Assembly (NCBI GenBank): GCA_945860865.1
Contig: CAMARW010000001.1
Span: forward strand, 831,456 to 895,455
DNA from: Chitinophaga pinensis
Lineage (GTDB): Bacteria; Bacteroidota; Bacteroidia; UKL13-3
DNA length: 64,000 nucleotides
Direction of reading: 5' to 3'
Both the position numbers and the translations under genes were made by a program. Positions within the stretch are counted from its first letter, which is position 1. Every line of letters starts with the position of its first letter. Shown in pieces: positions 1-9,603 of this stretch. The notes below the pieces were generated by a model, which was not told the DNA's origin, made no database searches, and saw only the letters and a program-made list of their open reading frames with translations.

Positions 1-1
1 T

Positions 2-928
2 GCTGAAAAGTTCCCAATAGTATTAGAAGCGATGGACTTCCCAGATCCAGTAATTGGATTAGCGGTTGAACCTAAGACGCAAGCAGATTCTGATAAGTTA
101 GGTATGGCTTTAGCTAAATTAGCTGAAGAAGATCCAACTTTCAAAGTGCATACCGACGAAGATTCAGGTCAAACTGTAATCTCAGGAATGGGAGAGTTAC
201 ACTTAGAGATTATCGTTGACCGTTTGAAGCGTGAATTCAAGGTTGAAATTAACCAAGGTGCTCCACAAGTATCTTATAAAGAAACAATTACTTCGCCAGT
301 ATCTCACCGTGAGGTATACAAAAAGCAGTCTGGTGGTCGTGGTAAGTTTGCCGATATCCAATTTGAATTAATTCCTGGATCAGCAGATAAGCCAGGCTTA
401 GAATTTGTAAACGAGATTGTGGGTGGTTCAATTCCTAAGGAATTTATTCCTTCAGTAGAAAAAGGGTTTAAAGCTGCCATGCAAAATGGTGTTTTAGCTG
501 GATTTGCTGTAGAAAGTTTAAAAGTTCGTTTGTTTGATGGTTCATTCCACGCAGTGGATTCAGATTCATTATCTTTCGAAATTGCCGCTAAGATAGCATT
601 TAAAGAAGCCGCTAGAAAAGCTAGTCCAGTATTACTAGAGCCTATCATGAAAATGGAGGTAATAACTCCAGAAGAAAATATGGGTGATGTAATAGGTGAC
701 TTAAATAAGAGAAGAGGACAATTAGAAGGAATGGATAGCAGAGCTGGTGCACAAGTTGTTAAAGCAAAAGTTCCATTAGCAGAAATGTTCGGATATGTTA
801 CTCAATTAAGAACTTTGTCGTCTGGACGTGCAACCAGCACAATGGAATTCAGTCATTATGCTGAAGCTCCTAGAAATGTACAAGAAGAAGTATTAGCCAA
901 AGTTAACGGAAAAGGTTCAAAAGCATAA
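2..928 (+). CDS. fusA: Elongation factor G, C-terminal part (5' end outside window)
   Basis: This is the C-terminal 308 residues of translation elongation factor G, the GTPase that moves tRNA and mRNA through the ribosome after peptide transfer. The frame is already open at base 2 ([19 protein letters not shown]), so the first ATG at 32 is internal and not the start. The visible part covers the end of domain II and domains III to V. Landmarks are the domain III stretch [19 protein letters not shown], the domain IV segment around [10 protein letters not shown], and the domain V end [19 protein letters not shown]. The GTPase domain lies before the window. The stop at 926-928 is followed 4 bases later by rpsJ, so the two are almost certainly co-transcribed. 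No tuf gene lies between fusA and rpsJ, unlike the proteobacterial order. Confidence 0.98.
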   Translation, partial: AEKFPIVLEAMDFPDPVIGLAVEPKTQADSDKLGMALAKLAEEDPTFKVHTDEDSGQTVISGMGELHLEIIVDRLKREFKVEINQGAPQVSYKETITSPVSHREVYKKQSGGRGKFADIQFELIPGSADKPGLEFVNEIVGGSIPKEFIPSVEKGFKAAMQNGVLAGFAVESLKVRLFDGSFHAVDSDSLSFEIAAKIAFKEAARKASPVLLEPIMKMEVITPEENMGDVIGDLNKRRGQLEGMDSRAGAQVVKAKVPLAEMFGYVTQLRTLSSGRATSTMEFSHYAEAPRNVQEEVLAKVNGKGSKA

Positions 929-932
929 TATC

Positions 933-1241
933 ATGGTTAGCCAAAGAATAAGGATTAAATTAAAATCGTTCGATCATAACTTAGTTGATAAGTCAGCTGA
1001 GAAGATCGTAAGAACTGTTAAGGCAACAGGGGCCGTTGTTAGTGGACCCATTCCCTTGCCTACTCACAAGAAGATATACACAGTTCTACGTTCACCGCAC
1101 GTAAACAAAAAAGCGAGAGAACAATTCCAATTGTGCTCATACAAAAGATTGTTAGATATTTATAGTTCAACCGCAAAAACTGTCGATGCTTTAATGAAGC
1201 TTGAGTTGCCTAGCGGAGTTGATGTTGAAATTAAAGTTTGA
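933..1241 (+). CDS. rpsJ: 30S ribosomal protein S10 (uS10)
   Basis: A 102-residue protein of normal family length. S10 sits in the head of the small subunit and, as NusE, takes part in transcription antitermination with NusB. The family pattern is clear: the start [16 protein letters not shown], the [20 protein letters not shown] loop, and the end [20 protein letters not shown]. It starts 4 bases after fusA, and its TGA stop at 1239-1241 lies just ahead of the rplC ribosome site. It is the first gene of the S10 block proper. Confidence 0.98.
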   Translation: MVSQRIRIKLKSFDHNLVDKSAEKIVRTVKATGAVVSGPIPLPTHKKIYTVLRSPHVNKKAREQFQLCSYKRLLDIYSSTAKTVDALMKLELPSGVDVEIKV

Positions 1242-1252
1242 TAGGAGAAACT

Positions 1253-1870
1253 ATGTCAGGTTTAATAGGAAAAAAATTAGGAATGACCAGCGTCTTCGAT
1301 GCTAGCGGTAAGCAAATTCCTTGCACCGTAATCGAAGTTGGCCCTTGTGTAGTTACACAAGTGAAAACATCAGAAACTGATGGGTACAATGCTGTTCAGA
1401 TAGCGTATGGAGATGCGAAAGAAAAGAACACTCCCGCTGCGTTACAAGGTATTTTCAAGAAAGCAAATACTGGTTCAAAGTCGAAAATAGTAGAATTTAA
1501 AGGTTTTCAGCAAACTTTATCAGTTGGCCAAACTTTAACAGTTGATCTATTTGAAGCTGGTGAATTTGTAGATGTAGTTGGTACCAGTAAGGGTAAGGGT
1601 TTCCAAGGTGTTGTGAAACGTCACAACTTCCAGGGAGTAGGTATGCAAACACACGGTCAGCACAATCGTTTACGTGCTCCGGGTTCTATTGGTGCCTCAT
1701 CAGATCCTTCAAGGGTATTCAAAGGTATGCGTATGGCTGGTAGAACTGGTGGTACACGTATTAAGCAAACCAATCTTGAAATATTAAAAGTTCACAAAGA
1801 TCAAAACTTATTGGTTATTAAGGGATGCGTTCCTGGCCATAAAGGTTCAATCGTATTGATAGAGAAGTAA
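1253..1870 (+). CDS. rplC: 50S ribosomal protein L3 (uL3)
   Basis: A 205-residue large-subunit protein that binds near the peptidyl transferase centre and initiates 50S assembly. It begins [16 protein letters not shown] and carries the conserved loop [15 protein letters not shown] and the following [19 protein letters not shown]. The frame could be extended to a TTG at 1238, but that would overlap rpsJ. The ATG at 1253 is preceded by AGGAG at 1243-1247 with 5 bases between, and it matches the family N-terminus, so I chose it. An AGGAG ribosome site is notable because Bacteroidota genes usually lack one. The stop is 1 base before rplD. Confidence 0.97.
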   Translation: MSGLIGKKLGMTSVFDASGKQIPCTVIEVGPCVVTQVKTSETDGYNAVQIAYGDAKEKNTPAALQGIFKKANTGSKSKIVEFKGFQQTLSVGQTLTVDLFEAGEFVDVVGTSKGKGFQGVVKRHNFQGVGMQTHGQHNRLRAPGSIGASSDPSRVFKGMRMAGRTGGTRIKQTNLEILKVHKDQNLLVIKGCVPGHKGSIVLIEK

Positions 1871-1871
1871 C

Positions 1872-2504
1872 ATGGAATTAGCAGTATTAAATACCAGCGG
1901 ATCAGCCACAGGCAGAAAAGTTACCTTAAATGATGACGTTTTTGGGATTGATCCAAATGATCACGCTATTTATTTAGATGTGAAGCAATATTTGGCTAAC
2001 CAGCGTCAAGGTACTCACTCGTCTAAAGAGAAAAGTACCGTAAGCGGTTCAACCAAGAAATTACACAGACAAAAAGGTACTGGTGGATCTCGTAAGGGTT
2101 CAATCAAATCAGGTACTTTTGTTGGTGGAGCTAGAATACACGGGCCACGTCCGCGTGATTATAGTTTCAAGCTTAATAAAAAGTTAAAGCAATTAGCTCG
2201 TAAGAGTGCGTTAGCTTATAAAGCCAAGGAAAATAACATCGCAGTACTTGAAGTATTTGCAATGGAAGATCCTAAAACTAAGAATTATATGACTATCTTA
2301 AATAGTTTAGACCTTACCAATAGCAAAACGTTATTAGTATTGGCAGACTATAATGAGAATATTTATAAGTCGGGTAGAAACTTGCCTAAAGCGAAAGTAA
2401 TGGCAGCTAAGGATTTAAACACTTATGATATTTTGCATGCAGATAAGGTAATTCTTATTGAGAATTCAGTGGAAGTTATTGAGAACATTTTAAATAAGGC
2501 GTAA
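1872..2504 (+). CDS. rplD: 50S ribosomal protein L4 (uL4)
   Basis: A 210-residue protein of the large subunit that lines the upper exit tunnel. In proteobacteria L4 also represses the S10 operon; nothing here shows that role. The long extended loop is visible as LHRQKGTGGSRKGSIKSG followed by GGARIHGPRPRDYSFKLNKK, and the C-terminal Rossmann-like half ends in HADKVILIENSVEVIENIL. It starts one base after rplC ends and is followed one base after its stop by rplW, so translational coupling is likely. Confidence 0.97.
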   Translation: MELAVLNTSGSATGRKVTLNDDVFGIDPNDHAIYLDVKQYLANQRQGTHSSKEKSTVSGSTKKLHRQKGTGGSRKGSIKSGTFVGGARIHGPRPRDYSFKLNKKLKQLARKSALAYKAKENNIAVLEVFAMEDPKTKNYMTILNSLDLTNSKTLLVLADYNENIYKSGRNLPKAKVMAAKDLNTYDILHADKVILIENSVEVIENILNKA

Positions 2505-2505
2505 G

Positions 2506-2796
2506 ATGACAATTTTAAAGAAGCCTTTAGTAACAGAGAAATTTACAGCTATCAGCGAGAAGCTGAATAAGGTAAGTTTCATCGTAGCAAAAACTGCTAC
2601 CAAAACAGAAATTAAAAAAGCTGTTGAAGATGCATATAGTGTGAATGTTACCAATGTAAACACTATGATATATGCAGGTAAATCAAAAGCCAGATTTACC
2701 AAAAGAGGTCACTTCTCCGGACGTAAACCATCTTTCAAGAAGGCTGTAATTACTTTACAAGAGGGTCAGAAAATTGACTTCTTCCAAAATATCTAA
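2506..2796 (+). CDS. rplW: 50S ribosomal protein L23 (uL23)
   Basis: A 96-residue protein at the rim of the polypeptide exit tunnel, where signal recognition particle and trigger factor dock. It begins [19 protein letters not shown], the usual L23 start, and holds the pattern [18 protein letters not shown] in the middle. Length is typical. It sits between rplD (1 base upstream) and rplB (8 bases downstream), the canonical S10 order. Confidence 0.97.
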   Translation: MTILKKPLVTEKFTAISEKLNKVSFIVAKTATKTEIKKAVEDAYSVNVTNVNTMIYAGKSKARFTKRGHFSGRKPSFKKAVITLQEGQKIDFFQNI

Positions 2797-2804
2797 GAAA
2801 GACA

Positions 2805-3635
2805 ATGGGAATCAGGAAATTTAAACCAGTAACACCGGGTACGCGCTTCAGGGCTCAAAATACCTATGAAGAGTTAACGCCGGATTATAAAGTAGAGAAA
2901 TCGTTAATTGTGAGTTTAAAAAACTCTGGTGGACGTAATAACTCGGGTAAGATGACCATGCGCTATATTGGTGGTGGAAGTCGTAAATTATACCGTGTTA
3001 TTGATTTCAAACGTAACAAATTTGGTGTTGAAGCTATTGTAGATTCAATCCAGTATGATCCAAATCGTTCTTGCTTTATTGCCTTATTAAAGTACGCAGA
3101 TGGAGAAAAGCGTTATATTTTAGCTCCAAAAGGTGTTGAAGCTGGTCAAACTTTAATTAGTGGAACAGGCATCGCTCCAGAAATTGGAAACGCATTACCT
3201 TTATCAGAAATACCTTTGGGTACTACTATTCACAATATTGAAATTCACCCAGGTAAAGGCGGTCAAATTGCTCGCTCTGCTGGAACAGCTGCTCAATTAT
3301 TAAACCGTGATGGTAAATATGCAACAGTTAAAATGGTATCTGGTGAAACCCGTCAAATTTTGGTTACTTGCTATGCAACTGTTGGACAAGTATCAAATCC
3401 AGATCACATGAATGAGGTTAAGGGTAAAGCTGGTGCAAACCGTTGGATCGGTAGAAGACCACGTACTCGTCCAGTAGCAATGAATCCTGTGGATCACCCA
3501 ATGGGTGGTGGTGAAGGTAGAGCTTCAGGCGGTCACCCACGTTCACGTAAAGGGTTAAAATCTAAAGGGTACAAAACTCGTACTCCTAAGAAATATTCGA
3601 ATTCATTTATCATCGAAAGTCGTAAGAAGAAATAA
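2805..3635 (+). CDS. rplB: 50S ribosomal protein L2 (uL2)
   Basis: A 276-residue protein, one of the most conserved large-subunit proteins, required for subunit joining and peptidyl transferase function. The C-terminal signature [19 protein letters not shown] contains the histidine known in the family to approach the catalytic centre. The N-terminal RNA-binding half includes [20 protein letters not shown]. The basic tail ends in [10 protein letters not shown]. It is followed 6 bases later by rpsS. Confidence 0.98.
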   Translation: MGIRKFKPVTPGTRFRAQNTYEELTPDYKVEKSLIVSLKNSGGRNNSGKMTMRYIGGGSRKLYRVIDFKRNKFGVEAIVDSIQYDPNRSCFIALLKYADGEKRYILAPKGVEAGQTLISGTGIAPEIGNALPLSEIPLGTTIHNIEIHPGKGGQIARSAGTAAQLLNRDGKYATVKMVSGETRQILVTCYATVGQVSNPDHMNEVKGKAGANRWIGRRPRTRPVAMNPVDHPMGGGEGRASGGHPRSRKGLKSKGYKTRTPKKYSNSFIIESRKKK

Positions 3636-3641
3636 CGAGAT

Positions 3642-3902
3642 ATGGCGCGTTCATTAAAAAAAGGTCCGTTTGTAGAAGTTAAACTTGAGAAAAAAGTTTT
3701 CGCTATGAACGATAATAAGAAAAAATCAGTAATTAAAACCTGGAGTCGCAGGTCAATGATTACTCCTGATTTTGTTGGTCATACTTTTGCGGTTCATAAC
3801 GGAAGTAAATTTATTCCTGTTTATGTTACTGAAAATATGGTAGGCCATAAGTTGGGCGAGTTCGCTCCAACTCGTACATTTAAGTCGCATCCTGTTAAGT
3901 AA
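3642..3902 (+). CDS. rpsS: 30S ribosomal protein S19 (uS19)
   Basis: An 86-residue head protein of the small subunit that contacts 23S rRNA across the subunit bridge and lies near A-site tRNA. It begins [15 protein letters not shown] and has the conserved [17 protein letters not shown] end. Length is slightly short of the common 90-93 residues, but no conserved block is missing. rplV follows 8 bases later. Confidence 0.97.
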   Translation: MARSLKKGPFVEVKLEKKVFAMNDNKKKSVIKTWSRRSMITPDFVGHTFAVHNGSKFIPVYVTENMVGHKLGEFAPTRTFKSHPVK

Positions 3903-3910
3903 TAATAAGA

Positions 3911-4297
3911 ATGGAAGCAGTAGCTAAATTAAATAATTGCCCAACCTCTCCTCGTAAAATGAGGTTATTGGCCGATTTGATCCGCGGTAAGCGCGTTGAA
4001 GATGCTTTTAATATTTTGGTATTCAATGCTAAGAAAGAAAACTCTCTTCGTTTAGAGAAGTTACTTCGCTCAGCAATTGCCAATTGGGAGCAGAAAAATG
4101 AGGGTAGTAGAGCAGAAGAAAGCGAATTAGTTATAAAAACTATTTTTGTAGATGGTGGTGCTATGGTAAAAAGAATCCGCCCTGCACCTCAAGGTAGAGC
4201 TCATCGTATTCGCAAGCGCTCTAACCACGTTACGTTAATCGTGGATAGTAAAGTTGCGACGAAGGAAGTTAGTAAAGAAACAATAGAAAACGCATAA
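3911..4297 (+). CDS. rplV: 50S ribosomal protein L22 (uL22)
   Basis: A 128-residue tunnel protein whose extended hairpin lines the exit tunnel next to L4. The family pattern is seen in [20 protein letters not shown] near the start and in the hairpin region [20 protein letters not shown]. The tail after residue 110 is a little longer than the minimal family length and ends [10 protein letters not shown]. It lies between rpsS and rpsC, each within about 10 bases. Confidence 0.97.
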   Translation: MEAVAKLNNCPTSPRKMRLLADLIRGKRVEDAFNILVFNAKKENSLRLEKLLRSAIANWEQKNEGSRAEESELVIKTIFVDGGAMVKRIRPAPQGRAHRIRKRSNHVTLIVDSKVATKEVSKETIENA

Positions 4298-4307
4298 ATT
4301 AATCAGA

Positions 4308-5123
4308 ATGGGACAAAAGGTTAATCCAATAGGTTTACGCTTAGGAATTATCAGAGGCTGGGAGTCTAACTGGTATGGTGGTAAAAATTTTGCTGAGAAG
4401 CTTATCGAAGATGAGAATATCAGAAAATATTTGAATGCACGTATCACAAAAGGTGGTATTGCAAAAATTATCATCGAGCGTACTATTAAGCGCGTAATTA
4501 TAACAATTCACACATCACGTCCAGGAATCGTGATTGGTAAAGCTGGTTCAGAAGTTGATAAAATCAAAGAAGAGGTTAAGAAATTAACCAAGAAGGATGT
4601 AGCTATCAACATTTTTGAAATAAAGCGTCCTGAATTAGATGCTACTTTAGTTGGTGAGTCTATAGCTAATCAGATAGTTGCTCGTGTTTCTTACAAGCGT
4701 GCTGTTAAAATGGCTATTGCTTCAACAATGAGAATGGGTGCTGAAGGTATAAAAGTTATGGTATCAGGTCGTTTGGGTGGTGCTGAGATGGCTCGTTCTG
4801 AGTCTTTCAAAGAGGGTAGAACGCCACTACATACCTTGCGTGCCGATATAGATTACACTATTGCCGAAGCATTAACTGTATATGGTAAAATCGGTATCAA
4901 GGTTTGGATTTGTAAGGGTGAAGTTTTTGGAAAGAGAGATCTTTCTCCTAACTTAGGTTTTGCTAATCCAAATGATAAATCTCATGGTGGAGGTGGTTCT
5001 AACAGACCAGACAATAGAAGAGGTGGAGATAGAAGAGATGGTGGAAATCGTGGCGGTGGAGATAGAAGAGATGGTGGAAACCGTGGTGGTGCCAATGGTG
5101 GTGCAGATAGAAGAAGAAAATAA
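4308..5123 (+). CDS. rpsC: 30S ribosomal protein S3 (uS3) with Gly/Arg-rich C-terminal tail
   Basis: A 271-residue small-subunit head protein that shapes the mRNA entry channel together with S4 and S5. The N-terminal part starts [19 protein letters not shown] type II KH RNA-binding domain is marked by [13 protein letters not shown], and the C-terminal S3 domain by [13 protein letters not shown] and GVIGIKVWI-like strands ([15 protein letters not shown]). Most bacterial S3 proteins end about where residue 225 is here. The remaining 45 residues are a low-complexity tail with the 11-residue unit [11 protein letters not shown] repeated twice, encoded by a 33-bp tandem repeat at 5022-5087 with two silent differences. 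The tail probably adds RNA-binding charge; that is inference. rplP follows after 31 bases. Confidence 0.97.
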   Translation: MGQKVNPIGLRLGIIRGWESNWYGGKNFAEKLIEDENIRKYLNARITKGGIAKIIIERTIKRVIITIHTSRPGIVIGKAGSEVDKIKEEVKKLTKKDVAINIFEIKRPELDATLVGESIANQIVARVSYKRAVKMAIASTMRMGAEGIKVMVSGRLGGAEMARSESFKEGRTPLHTLRADIDYTIAEALTVYGKIGIKVWICKGEVFGKRDLSPNLGFANPNDKSHGGGGSNRPDNRRGGDRRDGGNRGGGDRRDGGNRGGANGGADRRRK

Positions 5124-5154
5124 TTAATTGTTCGAAAGCTAAATAACTGTAGAA

Positions 5155-5574
5155 ATGTTACAGCCTAAAAAGACTAAATATAGGAAACAACAAAAGGGAA
5201 GAGTAAGAGGCAATGCCACACGTGGCTTTTCTGTATCTTTCGGATCATTTGGGTTGAAAGCCCTTGATACTTGTTTCCTCACATCAAAACAATTGGAAGC
5301 AGCTCGTGTAGCGTTAAATCGCTTCATGAAACGTGAAGGTCAGGTTTGGATTCGTGTGTTTCCAGACAAACCAATGACACGTAAACCAGCTGAAGTACGT
5401 ATGGGTAAAGGTAAGGGAGCTCCAGAGTTTTGGGTAGCTCGTTGCAGACCAGGTACAATCATATTTGAAGCAGATGGTGTGCCAATGGCGGTAGCTCAAG
5501 AAGCTATGCGTTTAGCATCACAGAAATTACCTGTTATTACAAAATTTGTTGTTAAACCTGAATATAGCGAATAA
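5155..5574 (+). CDS. rplP: 50S ribosomal protein L16 (uL16)
   Basis: A 139-residue large-subunit protein that positions A-site tRNA at the peptidyl transferase centre. It begins [19 protein letters not shown] and carries the conserved segments [20 protein letters not shown] and [16 protein letters not shown]. Length is typical. It lies 31 bases after rpsC and 2 bases before rpmC. Confidence 0.97.
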   Translation: MLQPKKTKYRKQQKGRVRGNATRGFSVSFGSFGLKALDTCFLTSKQLEAARVALNRFMKREGQVWIRVFPDKPMTRKPAEVRMGKGKGAPEFWVARCRPGTIIFEADGVPMAVAQEAMRLASQKLPVITKFVVKPEYSE

Positions 5575-5576
5575 TT

Positions 5577-5777
5577 ATGAAAAACGCCGAAATTAAGGAG
5601 TTGTCTAATAAAGAATTAGCAGCCAGGATTAGAGAAGAGAGAGCTGGTTTTACCAAAATGGTATTGAATCATGCGATTTCTCCTTTAGAAAACCCAAATA
5701 TTATCAAAGAAAACAAAAGATTAATTGCTCGTTTGCTTACAGAACAAAGGATGCGTCAATTAATTAGTGTTCAATAA
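5577..5777 (+). CDS. rpmC: 50S ribosomal protein L29 (uL29)
   Basis: A 66-residue two-helix protein near the exit tunnel opening and a neighbour of L23. It begins MKNAEIKELSNKELAARIRE, the usual L29 start, and contains the helix ENPNIIKENKRLIARLLTEQ. It starts 2 bases after the rplP stop and is followed by rpsQ in the standard L16-L29-S17 order. Confidence 0.95.
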   Translation: MKNAEIKELSNKELAARIREERAGFTKMVLNHAISPLENPNIIKENKRLIARLLTEQRMRQLISVQ

Positions 5778-5786
5778 ATATTGAAG

Positions 5787-6056
5787 ATGGAAAATACAAT
5801 AGAAGTAAGAAACTCTAGGAAAGTCATCATCGGTAAGGTAGTTAGCAATAAAATGCAAAAAACTATCGTAGTATCGGTTGAACGTAAAGTAATGCATCCT
5901 AAATACGGTAAGTTTATCAAAATGACTTCCAAATTTAAGGCGCACGACGAAAAGGGTGAATGCGGTATGAATGATATCGTAAAGGTTATGGAAACTCGTC
6001 CGCTTAGTAAAGATAAGCGTTGGAGATTAGTAGAAATCATTGAAAAAGCTAAATAA
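5787..6056 (+). CDS. rpsQ: 30S ribosomal protein S17 (uS17)
   Basis: An 89-residue OB-fold protein that binds 16S rRNA early in small-subunit assembly. The family core is seen as [40 protein letters not shown] and [22 protein letters not shown] two codons upstream (5781) is in frame, but the ATG at 5787 gives the expected N-terminus [16 protein letters not shown], so I start there. rplN follows 2 bases after the stop. Confidence 0.96.
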   Translation: MENTIEVRNSRKVIIGKVVSNKMQKTIVVSVERKVMHPKYGKFIKMTSKFKAHDEKGECGMNDIVKVMETRPLSKDKRWRLVEIIEKAK

Positions 6057-6058
6057 CG

Positions 6059-6427
6059 ATGATACAACAAGAAAGTAGGCTGAAAGTAGCTGACAATAGC
6101 GGGGCAAAGGAAGTACTTTGTATCCGTGTATTGGGTGGAACTGGCAGGAGATATGCATCTGTAGGCGATAAAATCGTTGTTACAGTAAAATCTGCTATGC
6201 CATCGGGTACAGTAAAAAAGGGAACTGTTTCCAAAGCAGTTGTGGTAAGAACCAGAAAAGAAGTGCGTAGAGCAGATGGTTCATATATTCGTTTCGACGA
6301 TAACTCATGTGTATTGTTAAATGCGCAAGATGAGCCACGTGCTACTCGTATTTTTGGACCAGTGGCCCGCGAATTAAGAGAAAAGCAATTTATGAAGATT
6401 GTTTCATTAGCGCCGGAGGTATTATAA
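6059..6427 (+). CDS. rplN: 50S ribosomal protein L14 (uL14)
   Basis: A 122-residue protein at the subunit interface; it forms an inter-subunit bridge with 16S rRNA. It begins [19 protein letters not shown] and has the conserved [20 protein letters not shown] and [20 protein letters not shown]. Length is exactly the family's usual 122. The stop is one base before the rplX start. Confidence 0.98.
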   Translation: MIQQESRLKVADNSGAKEVLCIRVLGGTGRRYASVGDKIVVTVKSAMPSGTVKKGTVSKAVVVRTRKEVRRADGSYIRFDDNSCVLLNAQDEPRATRIFGPVARELREKQFMKIVSLAPEVL

Positions 6428-6428
6428 A

Positions 6429-6767
6429 ATGGAAAGAAAATTTAACAACCAAATCAAACGCCACGTTAAAAAGGGCGATATGGTTCAAGTTATTGCTGGA
6501 GACGACAAAGGCAAAAAAGGACGTATTATAGAAATTAAGTCTGATACAAATAGAGCTATTGTTGAAGGTATAAACATTGTGAGTCGTCACACCAAACCGA
6601 ATGCACAAAACCAAAATGGTGGTATCATTAAAAAAGAAGCACCAGTTCATATTTCTAACCTCCAAGTAGTGGATAAAACAGGTGTTTCTTCACGTGTTGG
6701 CAGGAAAGAAAACGAAAGTGGAAAATTGGTTCGTGTTTCTAAAAAGTCTGGTGAAATTATAGATTAA
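6429..6767 (+). CDS. rplX: 50S ribosomal protein L24 (uL24)
   Basis: A 112-residue assembly-initiating protein of the large subunit near the tunnel exit. A KOW motif is visible near residues 15-35 in [19 protein letters not shown], followed by [20 protein letters not shown]. The C-terminal part carries [11 protein letters not shown]. It follows rplN by one base and is followed after 10 bases by rplE. Confidence 0.97.
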   Translation: MERKFNNQIKRHVKKGDMVQVIAGDDKGKKGRIIEIKSDTNRAIVEGINIVSRHTKPNAQNQNGGIIKKEAPVHISNLQVVDKTGVSSRVGRKENESGKLVRVSKKSGEIID

Positions 6768-6777
6768 GGAGAATATT

Positions 6778-7326
6778 ATGTATACACCAAGATTAAAAGA
6801 AAAATATGCCAAGCAGATTGTTCCTGCTATGCAAGAAAAGTTTGGTTATAAGAATAGCATGATGGTGCCTAAATTGTTAAAAATTTGCATTAATCAAGGT
6901 ATTGGCCAAGCAGTAGCAGATAAAAAGTTAGTAGATCAAGCAATTGAAGAATTAACTATGATAGCTGGTCAAAGAGCTGTGGGCACTCGCTCAAAGAAGG
7001 ATATATCGAATTTCAAATTAAGAAAAAATGTTCCTATCGGTACACGTGTTACTTTGCGTGGAGAGAGAATGTATGAATTTTTAGATCGTTTGATTTCAGT
7101 TACCTTACCACGTGTTCGTGACTTCCAAGGTTTGAAGTTGAAAGGCTTTGACGGAAGAGGTAACTATAACATGGGTGTAACCGAGCAAATTATTTTTGCT
7201 GAAATCGTTATGGAAAAAGTTACTCGTATCAACGGTATGGATTTAACTTTCGTAACTTCAGCAACCAATGATGAGCAATGTTTAGAGTTATTGAAAGAAT
7301 TTGGTTTCCCATTCAAAAAATCGTAA
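6778..7326 (+). CDS. rplE: 50S ribosomal protein L5 (uL5)
   Basis: A 182-residue protein of the central protuberance that binds 5S rRNA and contacts P-site tRNA. It has the usual features [39 protein letters not shown] and [19 protein letters not shown]. The start is preceded by AAGGAG at 6766-6771 with a 6-base gap, one of the few Shine-Dalgarno-like sites in the cluster. rpsN follows 10 bases later. Confidence 0.98.
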   Translation: MYTPRLKEKYAKQIVPAMQEKFGYKNSMMVPKLLKICINQGIGQAVADKKLVDQAIEELTMIAGQRAVGTRSKKDISNFKLRKNVPIGTRVTLRGERMYEFLDRLISVTLPRVRDFQGLKLKGFDGRGNYNMGVTEQIIFAEIVMEKVTRINGMDLTFVTSATNDEQCLELLKEFGFPFKKS

Positions 7327-7336
7327 TTAAAGAATT

Positions 7337-7606
7337 ATGGCAAAAGAGTCTATAAAAGCACGTCAGCGCAAAAGAGAAAGAATGGTTGCACAATATGCTA
7401 CCAGGCGCGAGGCTTTGAAAAAAGCAAACGATTCAGCTGGTTTACAAAAGTTACCACGTAACGCTTCTCCAGTTCGTTTAAAAAATCGTTGCAAATTAAC
7501 AGGTCGACCGAAAGGTTATATGAAAGATTTCGGTATTTGCCGTAATCAGTTCAGAGAACTTGCATTAATGGGAAAAATACCAGGTGTAACTAAAGCTAGC
7601 TGGTAA
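7337..7606 (+). CDS. rpsN: 30S ribosomal protein S14 (uS14), zinc-free long form
   Basis: An 89-residue small-subunit head protein. The conserved end is [20 protein letters not shown] followed by [18 protein letters not shown]. The two CXXC pairs of the short zinc-binding S14 type are absent, so this is the longer zinc-independent form. A 126-base gap follows before rpsH, much longer than any earlier gap in the cluster, and it contains a promoter-like sequence, so this gene may be last in the first transcription unit. Confidence 0.97.
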   Translation: MAKESIKARQRKRERMVAQYATRREALKKANDSAGLQKLPRNASPVRLKNRCKLTGRPKGYMKDFGICRNQFRELALMGKIPGVTKASW

Positions 7607-7617
7607 GAAAATAAAAA

Positions 7618-7648
7618 TTTGGTAAGGGATGCGATTATTGTATATTCG
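7618..7648 (+). promoter_or_regulatory. Putative promoter ahead of rpsH
   Basis: A TTTG at 7618-7621 is followed, after exactly 19 bases, by TATATTCG at 7641-7648. This fits the Bacteroidota housekeeping pattern (TTTG near -33 and TAnnTTTG near -7) with one mismatch. It lies in the 126-base gap between rpsN and rpsH, and transcription would start about 80 bases before rpsH. The spacing and the location support it; activity is inferred. Confidence 0.5.
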
Positions 7649-7732
7649 CAGCCCTTTAATTATATAAAATATCAACTTAATCAGTAAGAGTACAAGCCTT
7701 GGCTAACTACTGGTGAGTAAAAACAACAACAT

Positions 7733-8131
7733 ATGACAGATCCAATTTCAGATTATTTAACTAGGCTTCGTAATGCGATCAAGGCAAACCATCGCATTGT
7801 AGAAATCCCTGCCTCCAAATTAAAAAAGGAGATTACCCGTGTTCTTTTCGAAAAAGGTTACATTTCAAACTACAAGTTTGAAGATGTAGTTAATCACCAG
7901 GGTATCATTAAAATCGCTTTGAAGTACCATCCGGTAACAAAAACTTCAGCAATCAAAAGTTTAGAAAGAATTAGTCGTCCAGGTTTACGTAGATATACAG
8001 GTGTTGAAAATATGCCTCGTGTTATCAATGGTATGGGTGTTGCTATCATCACAACTTCTAAGGGAGTTATGACTGATAAAGAAGCTCGTAACCAAAGCGT
8101 GGGTGGTGAAGTATTGTGTTACGTGTATTAA
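7733..8131 (+). CDS. rpsH: 30S ribosomal protein S8 (uS8)
   Basis: A 132-residue small-subunit protein that binds the central domain of 16S rRNA. It begins MTDPISDYLTRLRNAIKANH and ends with the family signature TSKGVMTDKEARNQSVGGEV. It opens the second half of the cluster after a long gap with a candidate promoter. In proteobacteria S8 represses the spc operon; no matching RNA structure was recognised here. rplF follows after 19 bases. Confidence 0.97.
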   Translation: MTDPISDYLTRLRNAIKANHRIVEIPASKLKKEITRVLFEKGYISNYKFEDVVNHQGIIKIALKYHPVTKTSAIKSLERISRPGLRRYTGVENMPRVINGMGVAIITTSKGVMTDKEARNQSVGGEVLCYVY

Positions 8132-8150
8132 TCAATAGGAGAAAGAAATT

Positions 8151-8705
8151 ATGTCACGTATAGGAAAAGCACTTATAAAGTTACCTGCCGGTGTTGATGT
8201 TAAAGTTTCATCCGGAAACGTAGTAACTGTTAAAGGTCCTAAGGGAGAATTAACACAACAATTAGATTTAGATATTACATTAGAAGTAATTGATGGTAAT
8301 ATTCAATTGAATAGAGCAACCGATCAAAAACGTCATAGAGCTCTGCATGGTTTGTACCGTTCATTGGTTAACAATATGGTTACTGGTGTTACGCAGGGTT
8401 ACAAAAAACGCCAAGAATTAGTGGGTGTTGGTTACAAAGCTACTAATGAAGGTAATATTTTAGATTTAACATTAGGATATTCTCATCATATTTATTTTGA
8501 AATACCAAGTGAATTGACTGTTAAAACAGAGCAAGACAAGGGTAAAAATCCAATTGTAACATTAGAAGGTATCGACAAACAATTAATCGGACAAGTAGCA
8601 GCTAAAATTCGCTCGTTACGTGCTCCTGAGCCATATAAAGGTAAGGGTATTAAGTTTGAAGGTGAAGTATTAAGAAGAAAAGCAGGTAAAACTGCTTCTA
8701 AATAA
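8151..8705 (+). CDS. rplF: 50S ribosomal protein L6 (uL6)
   Basis: A 184-residue protein near the GTPase-associated centre of the large subunit, made of two similar domains. It starts MSRIGKALIKLPAGVDVKV, has the middle YKKRQELVGVGYKA, and ends with the signature RAPEPYKGKGIKFEGEVLRR. AGGAG at 8137-8141 lies 9 bases before the ATG. rplR follows after 10 bases. Confidence 0.98.
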   Translation: MSRIGKALIKLPAGVDVKVSSGNVVTVKGPKGELTQQLDLDITLEVIDGNIQLNRATDQKRHRALHGLYRSLVNNMVTGVTQGYKKRQELVGVGYKATNEGNILDLTLGYSHHIYFEIPSELTVKTEQDKGKNPIVTLEGIDKQLIGQVAAKIRSLRAPEPYKGKGIKFEGEVLRRKAGKTASK

Positions 8706-8715
8706 AAATTGAGCC

Positions 8716-9060
8716 ATGTTTAGCAAAGAATTAAGAAGAAATAAAATCCGTGCCCGTATTCGCAGCCGCGTAACTGGTACAGCTCAAAAACCTCGTTTGT
8801 CGGTATTTAGGAGCAATAAGTTTATCTATGCGCAAATAATTGATGATGTTACAGGTATAACACTTGTTTCAACCTCGTCTAGGGCGTTAACAGAAAAAGT
8901 AAATAAGGTAGATTCATCTGCAGAAGTAGGAAAAGCACTTGCTCAGAAAGCTTTAGCATCAGGAATCTCTGAAGTAGTTTTTGATAGAGGTGGATATTTG
9001 TATCATGGTAGAGTGAAAGCTTTAGCTGATGGTGCAAGAGAAGGCGGTCTTAAATTTTAA
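8716..9060 (+). CDS. rplR: 50S ribosomal protein L18 (uL18)
   Basis: A 114-residue protein that binds 5S rRNA together with L5. It shows the family pattern [29 protein letters not shown], and the end [20 protein letters not shown]. Length is typical. rpsE starts 17 bases after its stop. Confidence 0.97.
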   Translation: MFSKELRRNKIRARIRSRVTGTAQKPRLSVFRSNKFIYAQIIDDVTGITLVSTSSRALTEKVNKVDSSAEVGKALAQKALASGISEVVFDRGGYLYHGRVKALADGAREGGLKF

Positions 9061-9077
9061 TTTTAGAAGGAACAAGT

Positions 9078-9599
9078 ATGTCAACAGCAAATATTAAAAA
9101 AGTTAAAACAACCGATATCGAATTAAAAGAAAAGGTTGTTTCTATTAATCGTGTAGCGAAAGTTACAAAAGGTGGTAGAACTTTTAGTTTTTCTGCTCTA
9201 GTAGTAGTAGGCGATGGTAACGGAGTAGTGGGTTATGGATTAGGTAAATCTTTAGAGGTAACCGATGCTATTTCGAAGGGTGTAGATGATGCCAAGAAAA
9301 ATTTAATTAAGGTTCCAGTTTTAAAAGGAACTGTTCCTCATGAGCAATTAGGTAAATATGGCGGTGGAAGAGTGTTTTTAAAACCTGCAGCTCATGGAAC
9401 TGGCGTAATAGCTGGTGGTGCAATGCGTGCGGTTTTAGAAAGTGCTGGTGTAACGGATGTATTAGCTAAATCTAAAGGTTCTTCTAATCCACACAATGTG
9501 GTTAAGGCTACCATCAATGCTTTACTTGAAATGCGCGATGCTTTTACAGTAGCTCAACAAAGAGGTATCAGTTTAAAGAAAGTTTTTAACGGACAATAA
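9078..9599 (+). CDS. rpsE: 30S ribosomal protein S5 (uS5)
   Basis: A 173-residue small-subunit protein at the mRNA entry channel, important for decoding accuracy. The double-stranded RNA-binding-like N-terminal domain carries [20 protein letters not shown] and [17 protein letters not shown]. The C-terminal domain carries [19 protein letters not shown] and [18 protein letters not shown]. rpmD follows 4 bases after its stop. Confidence 0.98.
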   Translation: MSTANIKKVKTTDIELKEKVVSINRVAKVTKGGRTFSFSALVVVGDGNGVVGYGLGKSLEVTDAISKGVDDAKKNLIKVPVLKGTVPHEQLGKYGGGRVFLKPAAHGTGVIAGGAMRAVLESAGVTDVLAKSKGSSNPHNVVKATINALLEMRDAFTVAQQRGISLKKVFNGQ

Positions 9600-9603
9600 A
9601 ACG

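Noticed and set aside
1238..1252. TTG start for rplC
   Set aside because: It overlaps rpsJ and the ATG at 1253 has a ribosome site and family N-terminus.
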